Positions 51,389 to 60,642 are shown, numbered from the stretch's first letter. The stretch is 64,000 bases of DNA from Rhodopseudomonas telluris (GCF_042432815.1 NZ_JBHLWM010000012.1:186001-250000); one strand, 5' to 3'. The notes: generated by a model from the letters alone, not told the origin. Program-made: numbers and translations.

Positions 51389-52638
51389 TGGCGGCGCATC
51401 TGACGCGTCCGCGCGCCGGCTGCGCGCTGCATGGCGCGCTGTACGCGGCGACCGCGATCGACGGCGTGACACCGCTGGTGCACGCGACGCCGGGCTGCGG
51501 CGTGCAGGCCGGATTGTGGCATGGCGGCGGTTGCTCATCAGGCGGCGCGTGGCCCACCTCGAACCTGTCGGAGAAACACGTCGTGTTCGGCGGCGCCTCG
51601 CGGCTGCGCGAGCAGATCAAGAACACCCGCGGCGTGGTCGCCGGCGAATTGACGGTCGTGCTGACCGGCTGTCCAGCGGAGATGATCGGCGACGACGTCG
51701 CGGCGATGGCGCAGGAAGCGCGCGACGCCGGCGACGACATCATCGATCTGGCCACCGCCGGCTTTCGTGGCTCGGCCTATCAAGGTTACGCAGCATTCCT
51801 CGAAGCCGCGATGGCGCAAGCGGTCGCTGTCGCGCCGCGTCGTACGGGGCTGGTCAACATTTTCGGACCGGTGCCGCATCAGGACGGAACGTGGCTCGCC
51901 GAGATTGAGGAATTGTCGCGGCTCATCGCCGGCATCGGCCTGACGCCGAATCCGGTCTTCGGCCCGTTCGGCGGGCTCGACAGCCTGCGGGCGTCGGCGC
52001 ATGCCGAACTCAGCGTCTCGGTGTCGCCCTGGAGCAGCGCCGCGGTCCGCGCGCTCGATGCGCGTTTCGGCATCCCGTGGATCGAAAGCGCGGGGCTTCC
52101 GGTGGGGGCAGTGGCGACCGCTGCGTTGCTCGCGAAGATCGCTGCGGCCGCCGGCGAGATCGACGAAGCGGCAGCCAGAGCATTCATCGATCACGAGCGT
52201 CGCCGCGAGGCTTACTGTCTCGATCGGCTGCTCGAGACGTTGTTCCGGCAAGGCGGCCCGCGGGCCTTTGCGTTGGCGCTGCCCAGCCTGCATGCGTCCG
52301 GCATCGCGCGGTTTCTCATTCAGACGCTGGGCTGGGCGCCGGCGGTGATCGTGTTGACCGACAATCCCGCCTCTGACGGCCGCGCTGCTCTGCAGGACGG
52401 ACTGAGCGCTGTGCACTACAGCGAAGACGACGACGAGATCGCCGACCTGATCCGCGCCAGCGCAGCGGACATCGTATTCGGCAGTTCGCTCGAACGCATA
52501 GTCGCTGACCGGCTCGGGACGCCGTTGATCGAATGCGCGACCCCGACGAACCGCCTCAGCCTGACGACCGGCTTCGGCGGCTTCCGCGGCAGCCTGGCGC
52601 TGCTCGAGGCCATCGTCACCGCAGCCGAAAGTAAGTAG
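51385..52638 (+). CDS. NifE-like scaffold subunit (three-cysteine)
   Basis: A 417-residue partner of the preceding protein. Three ligand cysteines: C13 (AGCALHGALYA), C38 (HATPGCGVQAG) and C96 (LTGCPAEMIGDDV). The stretch that carries the NifD cofactor cysteine reads SVSVSPWSSAAV and has none. With the single Cys of the upstream subunit this would bind one [4Fe-4S] cluster per dimer, like NifEN. A maturation scaffold for the nitrogenase-like cofactor is the leading idea; a catalytic reductase with a simple cluster, as in DPOR, is the alternative. Translationally coupled to the gene before it. Confidence 0.75.
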   Translation: MMAAHLTRPRAGCALHGALYAATAIDGVTPLVHATPGCGVQAGLWHGGGCSSGGAWPTSNLSEKHVVFGGASRLREQIKNTRGVVAGELTVVLTGCPAEMIGDDVAAMAQEARDAGDDIIDLATAGFRGSAYQGYAAFLEAAMAQAVAVAPRRTGLVNIFGPVPHQDGTWLAEIEELSRLIAGIGLTPNPVFGPFGGLDSLRASAHAELSVSVSPWSSAAVRALDARFGIPWIESAGLPVGAVATAALLAKIAAAAGEIDEAAARAFIDHERRREAYCLDRLLETLFRQGGPRAFALALPSLHASGIARFLIQTLGWAPAVIVLTDNPASDGRAALQDGLSAVHYSEDDDEIADLIRASAADIVFGSSLERIVADRLGTPLIECATPTNRLSLTTGFGGFRGSLALLEAIVTAAESK

Positions 52639-53105
52639 CAGCCTGCTGCGATCATCACGGTTTGCCGAGCTCAGCATGCGGCTCTTGCACCTGTATCAAG
52701 GTGGCCCCTGATCAGGAGCGTGGCGAGCCAATTGCCGCGTCATCACAAGTCATCAGACGCACTGGAAAATGATGTGGGCCAACAGATGTTCGCGACGGAG
52801 AGGTCGTGTAACTGGGCAGCCGGCTAGTGCGCTAATGATTATTATCAATACGGATTCGGTTGAATTGACGTGTCTTGGGGCGTTGCGCGGGCGGATTGTT
52901 CTCGCTCCACTATCAACTACGAAATTGACCCGACATCTCTGATCAACTGATAATAAGTTGACTGCTGATGAGGTCTGACGGTCGATCGTGAGCGACGGCG
53001 CGGTGGGGGACGTTTCACCGAATTGTCGATCGGCCCGAAAGGGCGGCAGTTCGCCCGCGTGCGGGTTTCGCACGCCATTGATGAACCACTTCGAGGAGAT
53101 TGTTC
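52639..53105. promoter_or_regulatory. Promoter region of pucBA with AT-rich Fur/Irr-like box
   Basis: Non-coding. An AT-rich segment AATGATTATTATCAATAC at 52833-52850 resembles a Fur/iron-responsive inverted repeat. Further AT-rich sequence (ATCAACTGATAATAAGTTGA) lies at about 52940-52963. No clear PpsR (TGT-N12-ACA) site was found. The region separates the nif-like operon from pucBA. Confidence 0.4.
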
Positions 53106-53261
53106 ATGGCAGACGATCCGAACCGGGTCTGGCCGACCGGACTGACGATCGCGGAATCAGAAGAGATCCACAAGCATGTGATCGACGGCACGCGCATTTT
53201 CGGCGCGATCGCGATCGTCGCTCACTTCCTCGCCTTCGTCTATTCGCCCTGGCTGAAGTAA
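53106..53261 (+). CDS. pucB: LH2 light-harvesting beta polypeptide
   Basis: A 51-residue polypeptide typical of LH2 beta: polar start MADDPNRVWPTGLTIAESEE, the outer histidine in EEIHKH, then the transmembrane helix with the bacteriochlorophyll-binding His in IVAHFLAF and a short FVYSPWLK end. It is followed 12 bases later by the alpha gene, and AAGGAG lies between them. Together they make the peripheral antenna of the inner membrane. Confidence 0.97.
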   Translation: MADDPNRVWPTGLTIAESEEIHKHVIDGTRIFGAIAIVAHFLAFVYSPWLK

Positions 53262-53273
53262 GGAGATCAACAG

Positions 53274-53456
53274 ATGGCCAATCAGGCAAGAATCTGGACC
53301 GTCGTCAAGCCGACCGTGGGATTGCCGCTGTTTCTCGGCAGCGTCACGGTGATCGCCATTCTGGTGCATTTCGCGGTGCTGACGCACACGGCCTGGTTTC
53401 CGAAATACTGGAACGGTAAAGCAGCCGCGATCGAGAGTTCCGTCAAAACGGGGTGA
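53274..53456 (+). CDS. pucA: LH2 light-harvesting alpha polypeptide
   Basis: A 60-residue LH2 alpha chain. The bacteriochlorophyll-binding His32 lies in ILVHFAVL; Tyr45-Trp46 (FPKYW) are the hydrogen-bond donors that mark B800-850 rather than B800-820 antennae. The C-terminal tail is 14 residues. A terminator follows at 53482. No pucC or phycobilin/bacteriochlorophyll gene is adjacent, so this is one of the scattered puc pairs common in R. palustris. Confidence 0.97.
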   Translation: MANQARIWTVVKPTVGLPLFLGSVTVIAILVHFAVLTHTAWFPKYWNGKAAAIESSVKTG

Positions 53457-53481
53457 CCAGGCTTCAGCGACCTTGAAGCGC

Positions 53482-53510
53482 AGGCCGGGATCTACGGGTC
53501 CCGGCCTTTT
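53482..53510 (+). terminator. Rho-independent terminator after pucBA
   Basis: Hairpin AGGCCGGGA - tctacggg - TCCCGGCCT followed by TTTT. Confidence 0.88.
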
Positions 53511-54018
53511 CCGTTCTGGAGTCACTGTTTGTTAGCGCTGGAGCCGCTACGCCGAAGGCCCGCTCGCCCGGTCGTTGATCTTGGCCGGCAGCGGTGTCCG
53601 CCTGAATCTGTGTCCCCGTCCGCCCCAACAGGGCGGAGCCTTGGGGCATCGTCGACGGCTGGAGGCTTGGGCTGGCCCGCGTCCGACGGACGGGGGGGGC
53701 GCACCGACAAGCTGAGCCAGAGTCTTGCCGATCCGGGACTTGGCATGCACCCAAAACCGGGAGTTGGCGGATTGTGTCGCCGGGCTCTTCGCTGCCAGGG
53801 AGAGGGATAGCATTTGGTCGCACGAGCGATTGTGCGTTAATAACTTACGGAAATATGTCCTAAACGTGGCCTCGATATGCTCCGAGTCGCGATAAATTAT
53901 TGAATGGCATCAATCAATTGCATGCAGGAGTCGCGATTCTGCCACACTGCTACCCCTTTTTACCGCAGTGGTTCCAGCTTCCATTGCGAGTTGTAAGCGG
54001 CCTTGTTAGCAATGTTCC
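53511..54018. other. Intergenic region before the TolC-like gene
   Basis: No convincing gene; right half (53820-54018) is AT-richer and should contain the promoter of the secretion genes. Short ORFs here are Pro/Ser/Arg-rich shadows. Confidence 0.4.
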
Positions 54019-55596
54019 ATGTTCAAAACCGCTCAATTTGCATTCGTCCTTTCGGTCGCCGGGTTGTTTTCCGTCCCTGCTGCGATCGCAGCCGAACCGT
54101 TCACAATTCTGGACGCCATCAATCAGGCGGTGAAAACGAACCCCGGCGTCGGCGAGGCTGCCGCCAACCGTCGCGCGACCGAAGCTGAGCTGCGGCAAAC
54201 CCAGGGCACGCTGCTCCCGCAGGTCCGGCTCGAAGCCAGCGCCGGTCCGGAAATGCTGAAACAGTACGTGTCGCCGGCGCCGCTGAACAACGGCCGCTAT
54301 CTGCGCGGCCGCGAAGCTGGCGTCGTCGTGCGTCAGTTGCTGTTCGACGGATTTGCCTCGATCAACGAAGTCTGGCGTCAGGCGGCGCGGGTCGATGCCG
54401 CCGCTTTCCGCGTGCTGGAGCGAACCGAACTCACCGGACTCGACGCGGCTGAAGCCTATATCGATGTCGTCCGCTACACGCGACTGGTCGGGCTCTCCGA
54501 GGAGAACCTCAAGGTCCATCTCGAACTTCGCAAGAATGTGCTGGCTCGCTTCGAAGGCGGCCGTGCGGGAGAGGGCGATACCCAGCAGGCCGAAGAGCGC
54601 GTCGCCGCTGCTCAGGCCGTTGCAGCCGAATTCCGTCTCAGCCTGGAGACCGCGCGGGCCAAATTCCGAAAGGTCGTCGGCCTCGAGCCTTACAATCTAC
54701 GCTTCCCTGGCCGGCTTTCGGACCTGCCGAAGAGCAAGGCCGAGTCGCTCGATGTCGCCTACAAGTTCAACCCGACGCTGCGCGCAGCCGGTGCCGATGT
54801 GGCCGCTGCCAAGCGGGGCTTCGACGCCACCACCGGCTCGTTCCTGCCGACGGTCTCGCTCGAGGGGCGGGCATCGCGCGGCAAGGAATCCGTGCTCTAT
54901 CAGAACCAGTATGACGAGGTCAGCGGCAAGCTGGTGGCGTCGTGGGATATCTTCAACGGCGGCCAGAGCAGCTGGCGCCGGGAAGAAGCGGCGCAGCGCA
55001 TGATCGAGGAGCAGCAGCGCCAGGCGCGGCTGCAGCGGGATGCGCTGGAGTCGATCGACAAGGCTTGGGCGGCGCGCACGATCACCAATGATCGCGTCGC
55101 CGCGCTGGTCCGCGACGTCGAGGCCGCGCGCCGCACCTTTATCGCCTACAACAAGGAATACGAGCTCGGTCAGCGCACGCTGATCGACCTGCTGAATTCG
55201 CAGAACCAGTACTTCAACGCCAATGTGTCACTGGTATCAGCACGCGGCGTCGCGGTGTTCGCCGATTATCAGCTTCTCGCCACCATGGGGCAGATGCTGA
55301 ACTATCTGAAGACCGGTCATCCGCCGGAAACCGAGCTAGTCGATGTGCACCCGAGCGGCTTCATCGGCTACAAGCTCGCGCCGATCCGGCTGGCTCCCCC
55401 GGCGCCCGGTCCGGAGCCGCTCAATGCGGTGCCGCCGGTCCAGTTGTTCGGTTTCTATTTCGATCCGCCCAAGTTCCCGACGGTGATCAATTTCGATGAC
55501 CGCTGGGCGTCGCACGAAGTTGCCGACAACGGCGCACTGTTCGTCGCGTCCGGTAAGTATGGTGGAACTGCGCCCGCCGGCTCGGCCGTTAAGTAA
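54019..55596 (+). CDS. TolC-family outer-membrane channel of a type I secretion system
   Basis: A 525-residue protein with a signal peptide (VAGLFSVPAAIAAEPF). Two long helical outer-membrane-efflux repeats follow (LRQTQGTLLPQVRLEASAGP and the similar FDATTGSFLPTVSLEGRASR). The C-terminal 100 residues are a Pro-rich extension. It is the outer-membrane exit of the exporter encoded by the next two genes. A GC-rich hairpin (55602-55621) follows the stop. Confidence 0.9.
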   Translation: MFKTAQFAFVLSVAGLFSVPAAIAAEPFTILDAINQAVKTNPGVGEAAANRRATEAELRQTQGTLLPQVRLEASAGPEMLKQYVSPAPLNNGRYLRGREAGVVVRQLLFDGFASINEVWRQAARVDAAAFRVLERTELTGLDAAEAYIDVVRYTRLVGLSEENLKVHLELRKNVLARFEGGRAGEGDTQQAEERVAAAQAVAAEFRLSLETARAKFRKVVGLEPYNLRFPGRLSDLPKSKAESLDVAYKFNPTLRAAGADVAAAKRGFDATTGSFLPTVSLEGRASRGKESVLYQNQYDEVSGKLVASWDIFNGGQSSWRREEAAQRMIEEQQRQARLQRDALESIDKAWAARTITNDRVAALVRDVEAARRTFIAYNKEYELGQRTLIDLLNSQNQYFNANVSLVSARGVAVFADYQLLATMGQMLNYLKTGHPPETELVDVHPSGFIGYKLAPIRLAPPAPGPEPLNAVPPVQLFGFYFDPPKFPTVINFDDRWASHEVADNGALFVASGKYGGTAPAGSAVK

Positions 55597-55601
55597 TTGC
55601 G

Positions 55602-55621
55602 GCGCCCCCTGCGGGGGGCGC
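55602..55621. other. GC-rich hairpin after the TolC-like gene
   Basis: GCGCCCCC - tgcg - GGGGCGC type stem with no T-run; likely transcript-level structure or attenuation in the operon. Confidence 0.5.
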
Positions 55622-55782
55622 TGTGCCGCCGCTGGCCGCGATTTACTGTATCCGGACTTTCTGCCGGGCTGGCCAAATCAGACGAGGCGCCGGCACGTAT
55701 TTTCATCTAATACAACCTAATACTGTGAGCGTTTGACCCAGCAGCGGGCCTGTCGGACCGCCCTCCGGAATTCGAGGCGTCG

Positions 55783-57987
55783 GTGAACATTCGGTCCCCA
55801 GAAGTCGATCTCGATGGTGCCGCCCCGGTGGCCCATCCCGGCGTGGCCGCTGCACATCCCGATCCACTCGCCGACAGTCTGTTGTATCTCGCCGCGCATC
55901 ACGGCCGCGCGCTCAGCCGCAGTGCATTGCTCTCGGGCCTGCCGCTCGAGCGCGGCATTCTCACGGTCGGACTCTATGAGCGCGCGGCGCAACGCGCGGG
56001 GCTGGAAGCACGGCTTGAAGAGCGGCCGCTGCAGGACATTCCGGCGCTGGTGCTGCCCTGTGTGTTGATGCTGCACGACGGCTCGACCCGCATTCTGCTC
56101 AGCATCGACGAGGGGCGCGGCCGGCTGGTGATCGTCGATCCCTCGCTTGGTGACGCCGAGGCAACAGAAAGCGTTGACGCCGTGGCGGCGCGTTACTCCG
56201 GCTTTGCCTACTTCGTGCGGCCGGCGACCGTCGCCGATCCGCGCGCGGTCGCGACTGGAGACTTGCCGAAGTCGCATTGGTTCTGGTCGGTGGTCGGCAA
56301 GTTCGGCGCCAACTACGCGCATGTCGCGATCGCCGCCTTCATCGTCAACATCCTGGCGCTGGCAGCGCCGCTGTTTACGATGAGCGTGTATGACCGCGTG
56401 ATCCCGAACGGCGCGATCCCGTCACTGGTGGCGCTCGGGATCGGACTCGGCCTCGCGATCGCGTTCGACTTCCTGCTCAAGGTCGTCCGCAGCCGGATCA
56501 TCGATATGACCGGCAAGAAGATCGACGTCGTGCTGGCGGCGAAGATCTTCGAGCACGTGATGGCGCTGAAGATGGACAAGCGGCCGCCTTCGGTCGGCAT
56601 CCTGGCCAACCAGATGCGCGACTTCGACTCCGTGCGCGAGTTCTTCACCTCGGGGACCGTGGTGTCCGCGATCGATATGCTGTTCGCGATCCTGTTTATC
56701 GCGGTGCTGTTCGTCATTGCCGGGCCGCTGGCCTGGATCCCGCTGGGGATGCTGCCAGTGATGATCGGTGTCGGTCTGCTGATCCAGCGCCCGCTCGACA
56801 AGGCGATGCGGCGCATGCAGGCGGAGTCCGCGGCGCGCCACGGCATCCTGGTCGAGTCCCTGAACGGCATCGAGACGATCCGCGCGGTCGCAGGTGAGGG
56901 CCGGGTGCAGACCGTCTGGGAGCGCTCGGTGGCGGCCACCGCGCGGTCCAGCGAGGACGTGCAGTTCTGGGCTTCGATGGCGATGACGGCTGCAAGCGTC
57001 GCGAGCCAGCTGTGCAGCCTGTTGCTGGTCGTCGTCGGCGTGTTCCTGATCCTCGACGGCAAGCTTTCGGTGGGCGCTCTGGTCGCTGCCAACATGCTGG
57101 CCGGGCGTGTACTTGGCCCGATCGCCGGCATCGCGGGCGTGATGACGCGCTTCACCCAGACGACGTCCGCGTTGCGCTCGATCGACCGGCTGATGGCGCT
57201 GGATCGCGAGCGGCCGCCGGAGAAGATCTATGTCGCGCGCGAGATCAAGCATGGCGCGCTGCAGTTCAAGAACGTCAGCTTCTCCTATCCGAACAGCCCG
57301 GCGAAGGCGCTGGACAATGTTTCGTTTCAGGTCCGCCCTGGCGAGAAGATCGGCATCATCGGCCGGGTCGGTTCGGGCAAGACCACGGTCGGCCGGCTTG
57401 CCACCGCATTCTATCCGCCCAGCGACGGCACCATCCTGATCGACGGCATCGACATCCGTCAGTACGACCCAGCCGATTTGCGCGCCGGCATCGGCTTCGT
57501 GTTGCAGGACACCGATCTGTTCTACGGCAAGCTGCGCGACAACATCACGCTCGGCCGGCCCGGCGCGAGCGACGAGGAGGTGCTCGCCGCGGCCCGTCTC
57601 GCCGGCGTGGAGACCTTCATCGCCGGCCATCCGCAGGGCTACGATATGTTGATCGCCGAGGGCGGACGCAGCCTGTCGGGTGGGCAAAAGCAGGCGATCG
57701 GCCTGGCTCGCGTCCTCATCCGCAAGCCGCGCGTCCTGTTTCTCGACGAGCCGACGGCGCATTTCGATGTGCGCAGCGAGGGTGAGTTCCTCGAGCGTCT
57801 GCGCGCGCTGGCGAGCGGCGAGATGACCATCATCGTGTCGACGCATCGTCCGTCGCTGCTGTCGCTGGTCGATCGCATCCTTGTCTTCGATCAGGGCCGC
57901 ATCGTCGCTGATGGTCCGACGGATCAGATCCTGACCAAGCTGCGGCCGCAGCCGGCGCAGGCGGCTCAGACTGCGGCACGCGGGTAG
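55783..57987 (+). CDS. Type I secretion ABC transporter (LapB/RtxB-like)
   Basis: A 734-residue exporter: residues about 20-140 are a C39-like domain lacking the catalytic cysteine (a substrate-docking domain), then six membrane helices, then an ATPase domain. ATPase motifs: Walker A GRVGSGKTTVGR, signature LSGGQKQAIGLAR, Walker B VLFLDEPT, H-loop VSTHRP. It would export the giant adhesin across the inner membrane. Start GTG 55783. The HlyD-like gene begins 4 bases after the stop. Confidence 0.95.
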   Translation: MNIRSPEVDLDGAAPVAHPGVAAAHPDPLADSLLYLAAHHGRALSRSALLSGLPLERGILTVGLYERAAQRAGLEARLEERPLQDIPALVLPCVLMLHDGSTRILLSIDEGRGRLVIVDPSLGDAEATESVDAVAARYSGFAYFVRPATVADPRAVATGDLPKSHWFWSVVGKFGANYAHVAIAAFIVNILALAAPLFTMSVYDRVIPNGAIPSLVALGIGLGLAIAFDFLLKVVRSRIIDMTGKKIDVVLAAKIFEHVMALKMDKRPPSVGILANQMRDFDSVREFFTSGTVVSAIDMLFAILFIAVLFVIAGPLAWIPLGMLPVMIGVGLLIQRPLDKAMRRMQAESAARHGILVESLNGIETIRAVAGEGRVQTVWERSVAATARSSEDVQFWASMAMTAASVASQLCSLLLVVVGVFLILDGKLSVGALVAANMLAGRVLGPIAGIAGVMTRFTQTTSALRSIDRLMALDRERPPEKIYVAREIKHGALQFKNVSFSYPNSPAKALDNVSFQVRPGEKIGIIGRVGSGKTTVGRLATAFYPPSDGTILIDGIDIRQYDPADLRAGIGFVLQDTDLFYGKLRDNITLGRPGASDEEVLAAARLAGVETFIAGHPQGYDMLIAEGGRSLSGGQKQAIGLARVLIRKPRVLFLDEPTAHFDVRSEGEFLERLRALASGEMTIIVSTHRPSLLSLVDRILVFDQGRIVADGPTDQILTKLRPQPAQAAQTAARG

Positions 57988-57991
57988 GGTC

Positions 57992-59326
57992 ATGGCGCAG
58001 ACGGATTTCGCCTTCTCCAACGACGTTCGCGCCGCGGTCGAGCTCCGCACGCCCAGGACCGCGCGGATGCTGCTGTTCGCGTCGCTGGCGCTGTTCGTGA
58101 CGTTTCTCGGCTGGGCGCATTTCGCCGTGCTCGACGAGGTCAAGCGCGGGAACGGCAAGGTCGTGCCGTCGCGCCAGACGCAAGTCGTGCAGTCCCTCGA
58201 GGGCGGCATCATCGCGGAGCTGATGGTGCAAGAGGGCGCGATCGTCGAGAAGGACCAACCGCTGGCCCGGATCGAGGACACCAATTTCGCCGCGCAATTC
58301 GGCGAGATCCGCGAGCGCCGGGGTGCGATGGCGGCGCGCGTGACTCGGCTCGAAGCCGAAACCGCGGGGCGCACCAGTGTGCCGTTCCCGCCCGAGTTGG
58401 CCGAGATCGCGCCGCAGGCCGTTCAGGCGGAGCGGCAGGTGTTCGATGCCCATATGCGCAAGCTGGCGCAGGACATCGACGTCGTGCAGCAGCAGGAAAT
58501 CCAGAAGACCAAGGAGATCGACGAGCTGCGCGCCAGCGAAAAGCGCTTCGCCGAAACGCTGGCGCTGCTCAATCGCGAAGTTGCGCTGACGCGAAAACTG
58601 TATGAGCAGAAGGTCGTGCCGGAGATCGAGATGCTCCGTGCGGACCGCCAGGCCACGGACATGCGCGGTCAGCTCGCGGTGATCCAGGCGACGATCGTCA
58701 AAACCGAGGCTGCGGTGCAGGAGGCGCGGTCGCGCCGGCTGAATATCACCACGGCGTTCCGGGCGCAGGCCGAGGACGACCTCGCCAAATCGCGCGGCGA
58801 TCTGGCGGTGCTGGACGAGAACATCAAGTCCGCGAAAGATCGCGTTCGCCGCACTGAACTGCGCTCCCCGGTCCGCGGCGTGATCAACAAGCTCAATGTC
58901 ACGACGATCGGCGCGGTGGTGGCTCCCGGCGCCAGTGTCATGGAGATCGTGCCGCTCGACGACTCGCTGCTGGTCGAGGGCCGCATCCGGCCGCAGGATA
59001 TCGCTTTCATTCGCCCCGACCACCAAGCCGTGGTGAAGCTCAGCGCGTATGACTCGTCGATCTATGGGTCGCTGCATGGCCGCGTCGAGCGGATCAGCGC
59101 CGACACCATCACCGACGACAAGGGCGACAAAAACGAGCGCGGCGAAACCTTCTATCGGGTGATGGTGCGCACCGAAAAGAACCATCTCGGCACGAGCGAG
59201 CAGCCGCTGCCGATCATTCCCGGCATGGTGGCGACGGTCGAGATCCTAACGGGCAAGAAGTCGGTGCTCGATTATCTCGTCAAGCCCGCACGCACCCTGC
59301 GCGACGAGGCGCTGCGCGAACGTTGA
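57992..59326 (+). CDS. HlyD-family membrane fusion protein
   Basis: A 444-residue periplasmic adaptor with one N-terminal transmembrane helix (LLFASLALFVTFLGWAHFAV), a lipoyl half-motif (SLEGGIIAELMVQEGAIVEK), a long coiled coil around residues 120-280, and a beta-barrel end (ELRSPVRGVINKLNVTTIG). It bridges the ABC exporter and the TolC-like channel. Translationally coupled to the gene before it. Confidence 0.95.
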   Translation: MAQTDFAFSNDVRAAVELRTPRTARMLLFASLALFVTFLGWAHFAVLDEVKRGNGKVVPSRQTQVVQSLEGGIIAELMVQEGAIVEKDQPLARIEDTNFAAQFGEIRERRGAMAARVTRLEAETAGRTSVPFPPELAEIAPQAVQAERQVFDAHMRKLAQDIDVVQQQEIQKTKEIDELRASEKRFAETLALLNREVALTRKLYEQKVVPEIEMLRADRQATDMRGQLAVIQATIVKTEAAVQEARSRRLNITTAFRAQAEDDLAKSRGDLAVLDENIKSAKDRVRRTELRSPVRGVINKLNVTTIGAVVAPGASVMEIVPLDDSLLVEGRIRPQDIAFIRPDHQAVVKLSAYDSSIYGSLHGRVERISADTITDDKGDKNERGETFYRVMVRTEKNHLGTSEQPLPIIPGMVATVEILTGKKSVLDYLVKPARTLRDEALRER

Positions 59327-59557
59327 GCCTCGGCGAGCAGGGGCGGGGCGCGTCGCAAGGTCAACAATTCCTGAATCGATAAAATTCGACGCGCTCGAGT
59401 GAGCGACGATTAGTTGCGTTCCCAACTACGCGACGGATTTACCCCGCATTTAACCGCGTTGAAGCGGCCCCGGCCTTATCCCTGATCACACCAGATCCGG
59501 GACGGGGATCGACGCATTGACGTCGGCCGATGCCCTGGACAACACGGGGCGTCAACG

Positions 59558-60532
59558 ATGTTGCGGAACGAGCAGCCGCGGGTTTTCCCGCGTGCGCTGG
59601 GGCTTGCGCTTGTCCTTGCGGCGGGGGCTTTGTTTGCCGGTCCGGCTTCGGCCGACGCGCGCGGCAAGAAATCGGAAACCATGCCGGCCGCAACGCTTCC
59701 GGTGGCCGCGCCGCAATTGAAGTTCTTCACCATCGAGGCTGTTCTGGCCAAGCACGACGGCATGCGCCGGGCGGCATCGGGGCCGGTCGAACTGGCCTCC
59801 ACCGATCCGACCGAAAAGGTGACCAATGACGCGCCGGCTCTGCCAAAGGCGGCACTTCCGAGCGATGAGCCTTTCGGCCTGGTGACGTTCCGCGCGCCCG
59901 AAGGCTTGCTGTGGACGAAGTGGCGCCGTGTCGAATCCGCCATGGCGGCTGAGACTGCCGCGATCGCCCGCTGCAACGCCGACGATGCGCGCTGCTCGCC
60001 TTCGGAACGCCGTTTCGTCTCGATGATGCGTGCCGCCCGTGAGGCGGGGGACGACCGCGCGCGCGCCGAAACCATCAACCGGGACGTCAACCAGGCGGTC
60101 CGCTACGTCAATGACATCCAGCAGCACGGTGTCGCTGATCTATGGACGTCGCCGTTGCAGACGCTGCGGAGTGGAATCGGCGACTGCGAGGACTACGCGA
60201 TCGCCAAATACGCGCTGTTGCGCGCAGCGGGCGTCGCCGAAAGCGATCTGACCCTGGTGCTGGTCCGCGACCTTGCTGTCCGTCAGGATCATGCCGTGCT
60301 GGCCGTCCGCCTCGATGGGCGCTGGCTGGTACTTGATAATCGTCAGGCGTCGCTTCTTGAGGGGCGCGATCTGCAATCCTTCATGCCGCTGTTTGCTCTC
60401 GATCATCGCGGCGTCAGCCTGTTTGCCGCGCCGTTCGCAGAGCGCCTGCATCATGAAAGCGAAAGCGACGTGTCTCCCGCAGCCGATGCGGGGGAGGTCG
60501 GAGGCGGCTCGGCGTTGGTGCTCCAGCTGTAA
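59558..60532 (+). CDS. lapG: LapG-like bacterial transglutaminase-fold cysteine protease
   Basis: A 324-residue periplasmic protein with a signal peptide (ALVLAAGALFAGPASAD). The papain-like triad is C210 (GDCEDYA), H245 (RQDHAVL) and D260 (VLDNRQ), as in LapG proteases that cut the N-terminal anchor of giant adhesins. In known systems the protease is held back by LapD when c-di-GMP is high. No LapD gene is in the window. Start ATG 59558. Confidence 0.9.
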   Translation: MLRNEQPRVFPRALGLALVLAAGALFAGPASADARGKKSETMPAATLPVAAPQLKFFTIEAVLAKHDGMRRAASGPVELASTDPTEKVTNDAPALPKAALPSDEPFGLVTFRAPEGLLWTKWRRVESAMAAETAAIARCNADDARCSPSERRFVSMMRAAREAGDDRARAETINRDVNQAVRYVNDIQQHGVADLWTSPLQTLRSGIGDCEDYAIAKYALLRAAGVAESDLTLVLVRDLAVRQDHAVLAVRLDGRWLVLDNRQASLLEGRDLQSFMPLFALDHRGVSLFAAPFAERLHHESESDVSPAADAGEVGGGSALVLQL

Positions 60533-60642
60533 GCAGCTAACGGACATTCTGCGCGTATCCGCCGCAAAGCCGGGAGAGCGGCTTGTGCTCCACACCGAAT
60601 TGCGGTCTTAATTGACCAGACGGATATTCGGAGGGGGCTGCG

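Noticed and set aside
43108..52638. Ordinary Mo, V or Fe-only nitrogenase
   Set aside because: The D-like subunit lacks the His cofactor ligand region of NifD/VnfD/AnfD, no VnfG/AnfG delta subunit is present, and the gene order and sulfur neighbours do not fit a N2-fixation cluster.
43108..52638. Dark-operative protochlorophyllide or chlorophyllide reductase (BchNB/BchYZ)
   Set aside because: The catalytic pair has six cluster cysteines plus a cofactor Cys, more than Bch enzymes use; no bch genes are adjacent except the unrelated pucBA.
53464..53823. Minus-strand ORF between pucA and the TolC-like gene
   Set aside because: Low-complexity Pro/Ser/Arg frame overlapping the puc terminator; no start signal or family.
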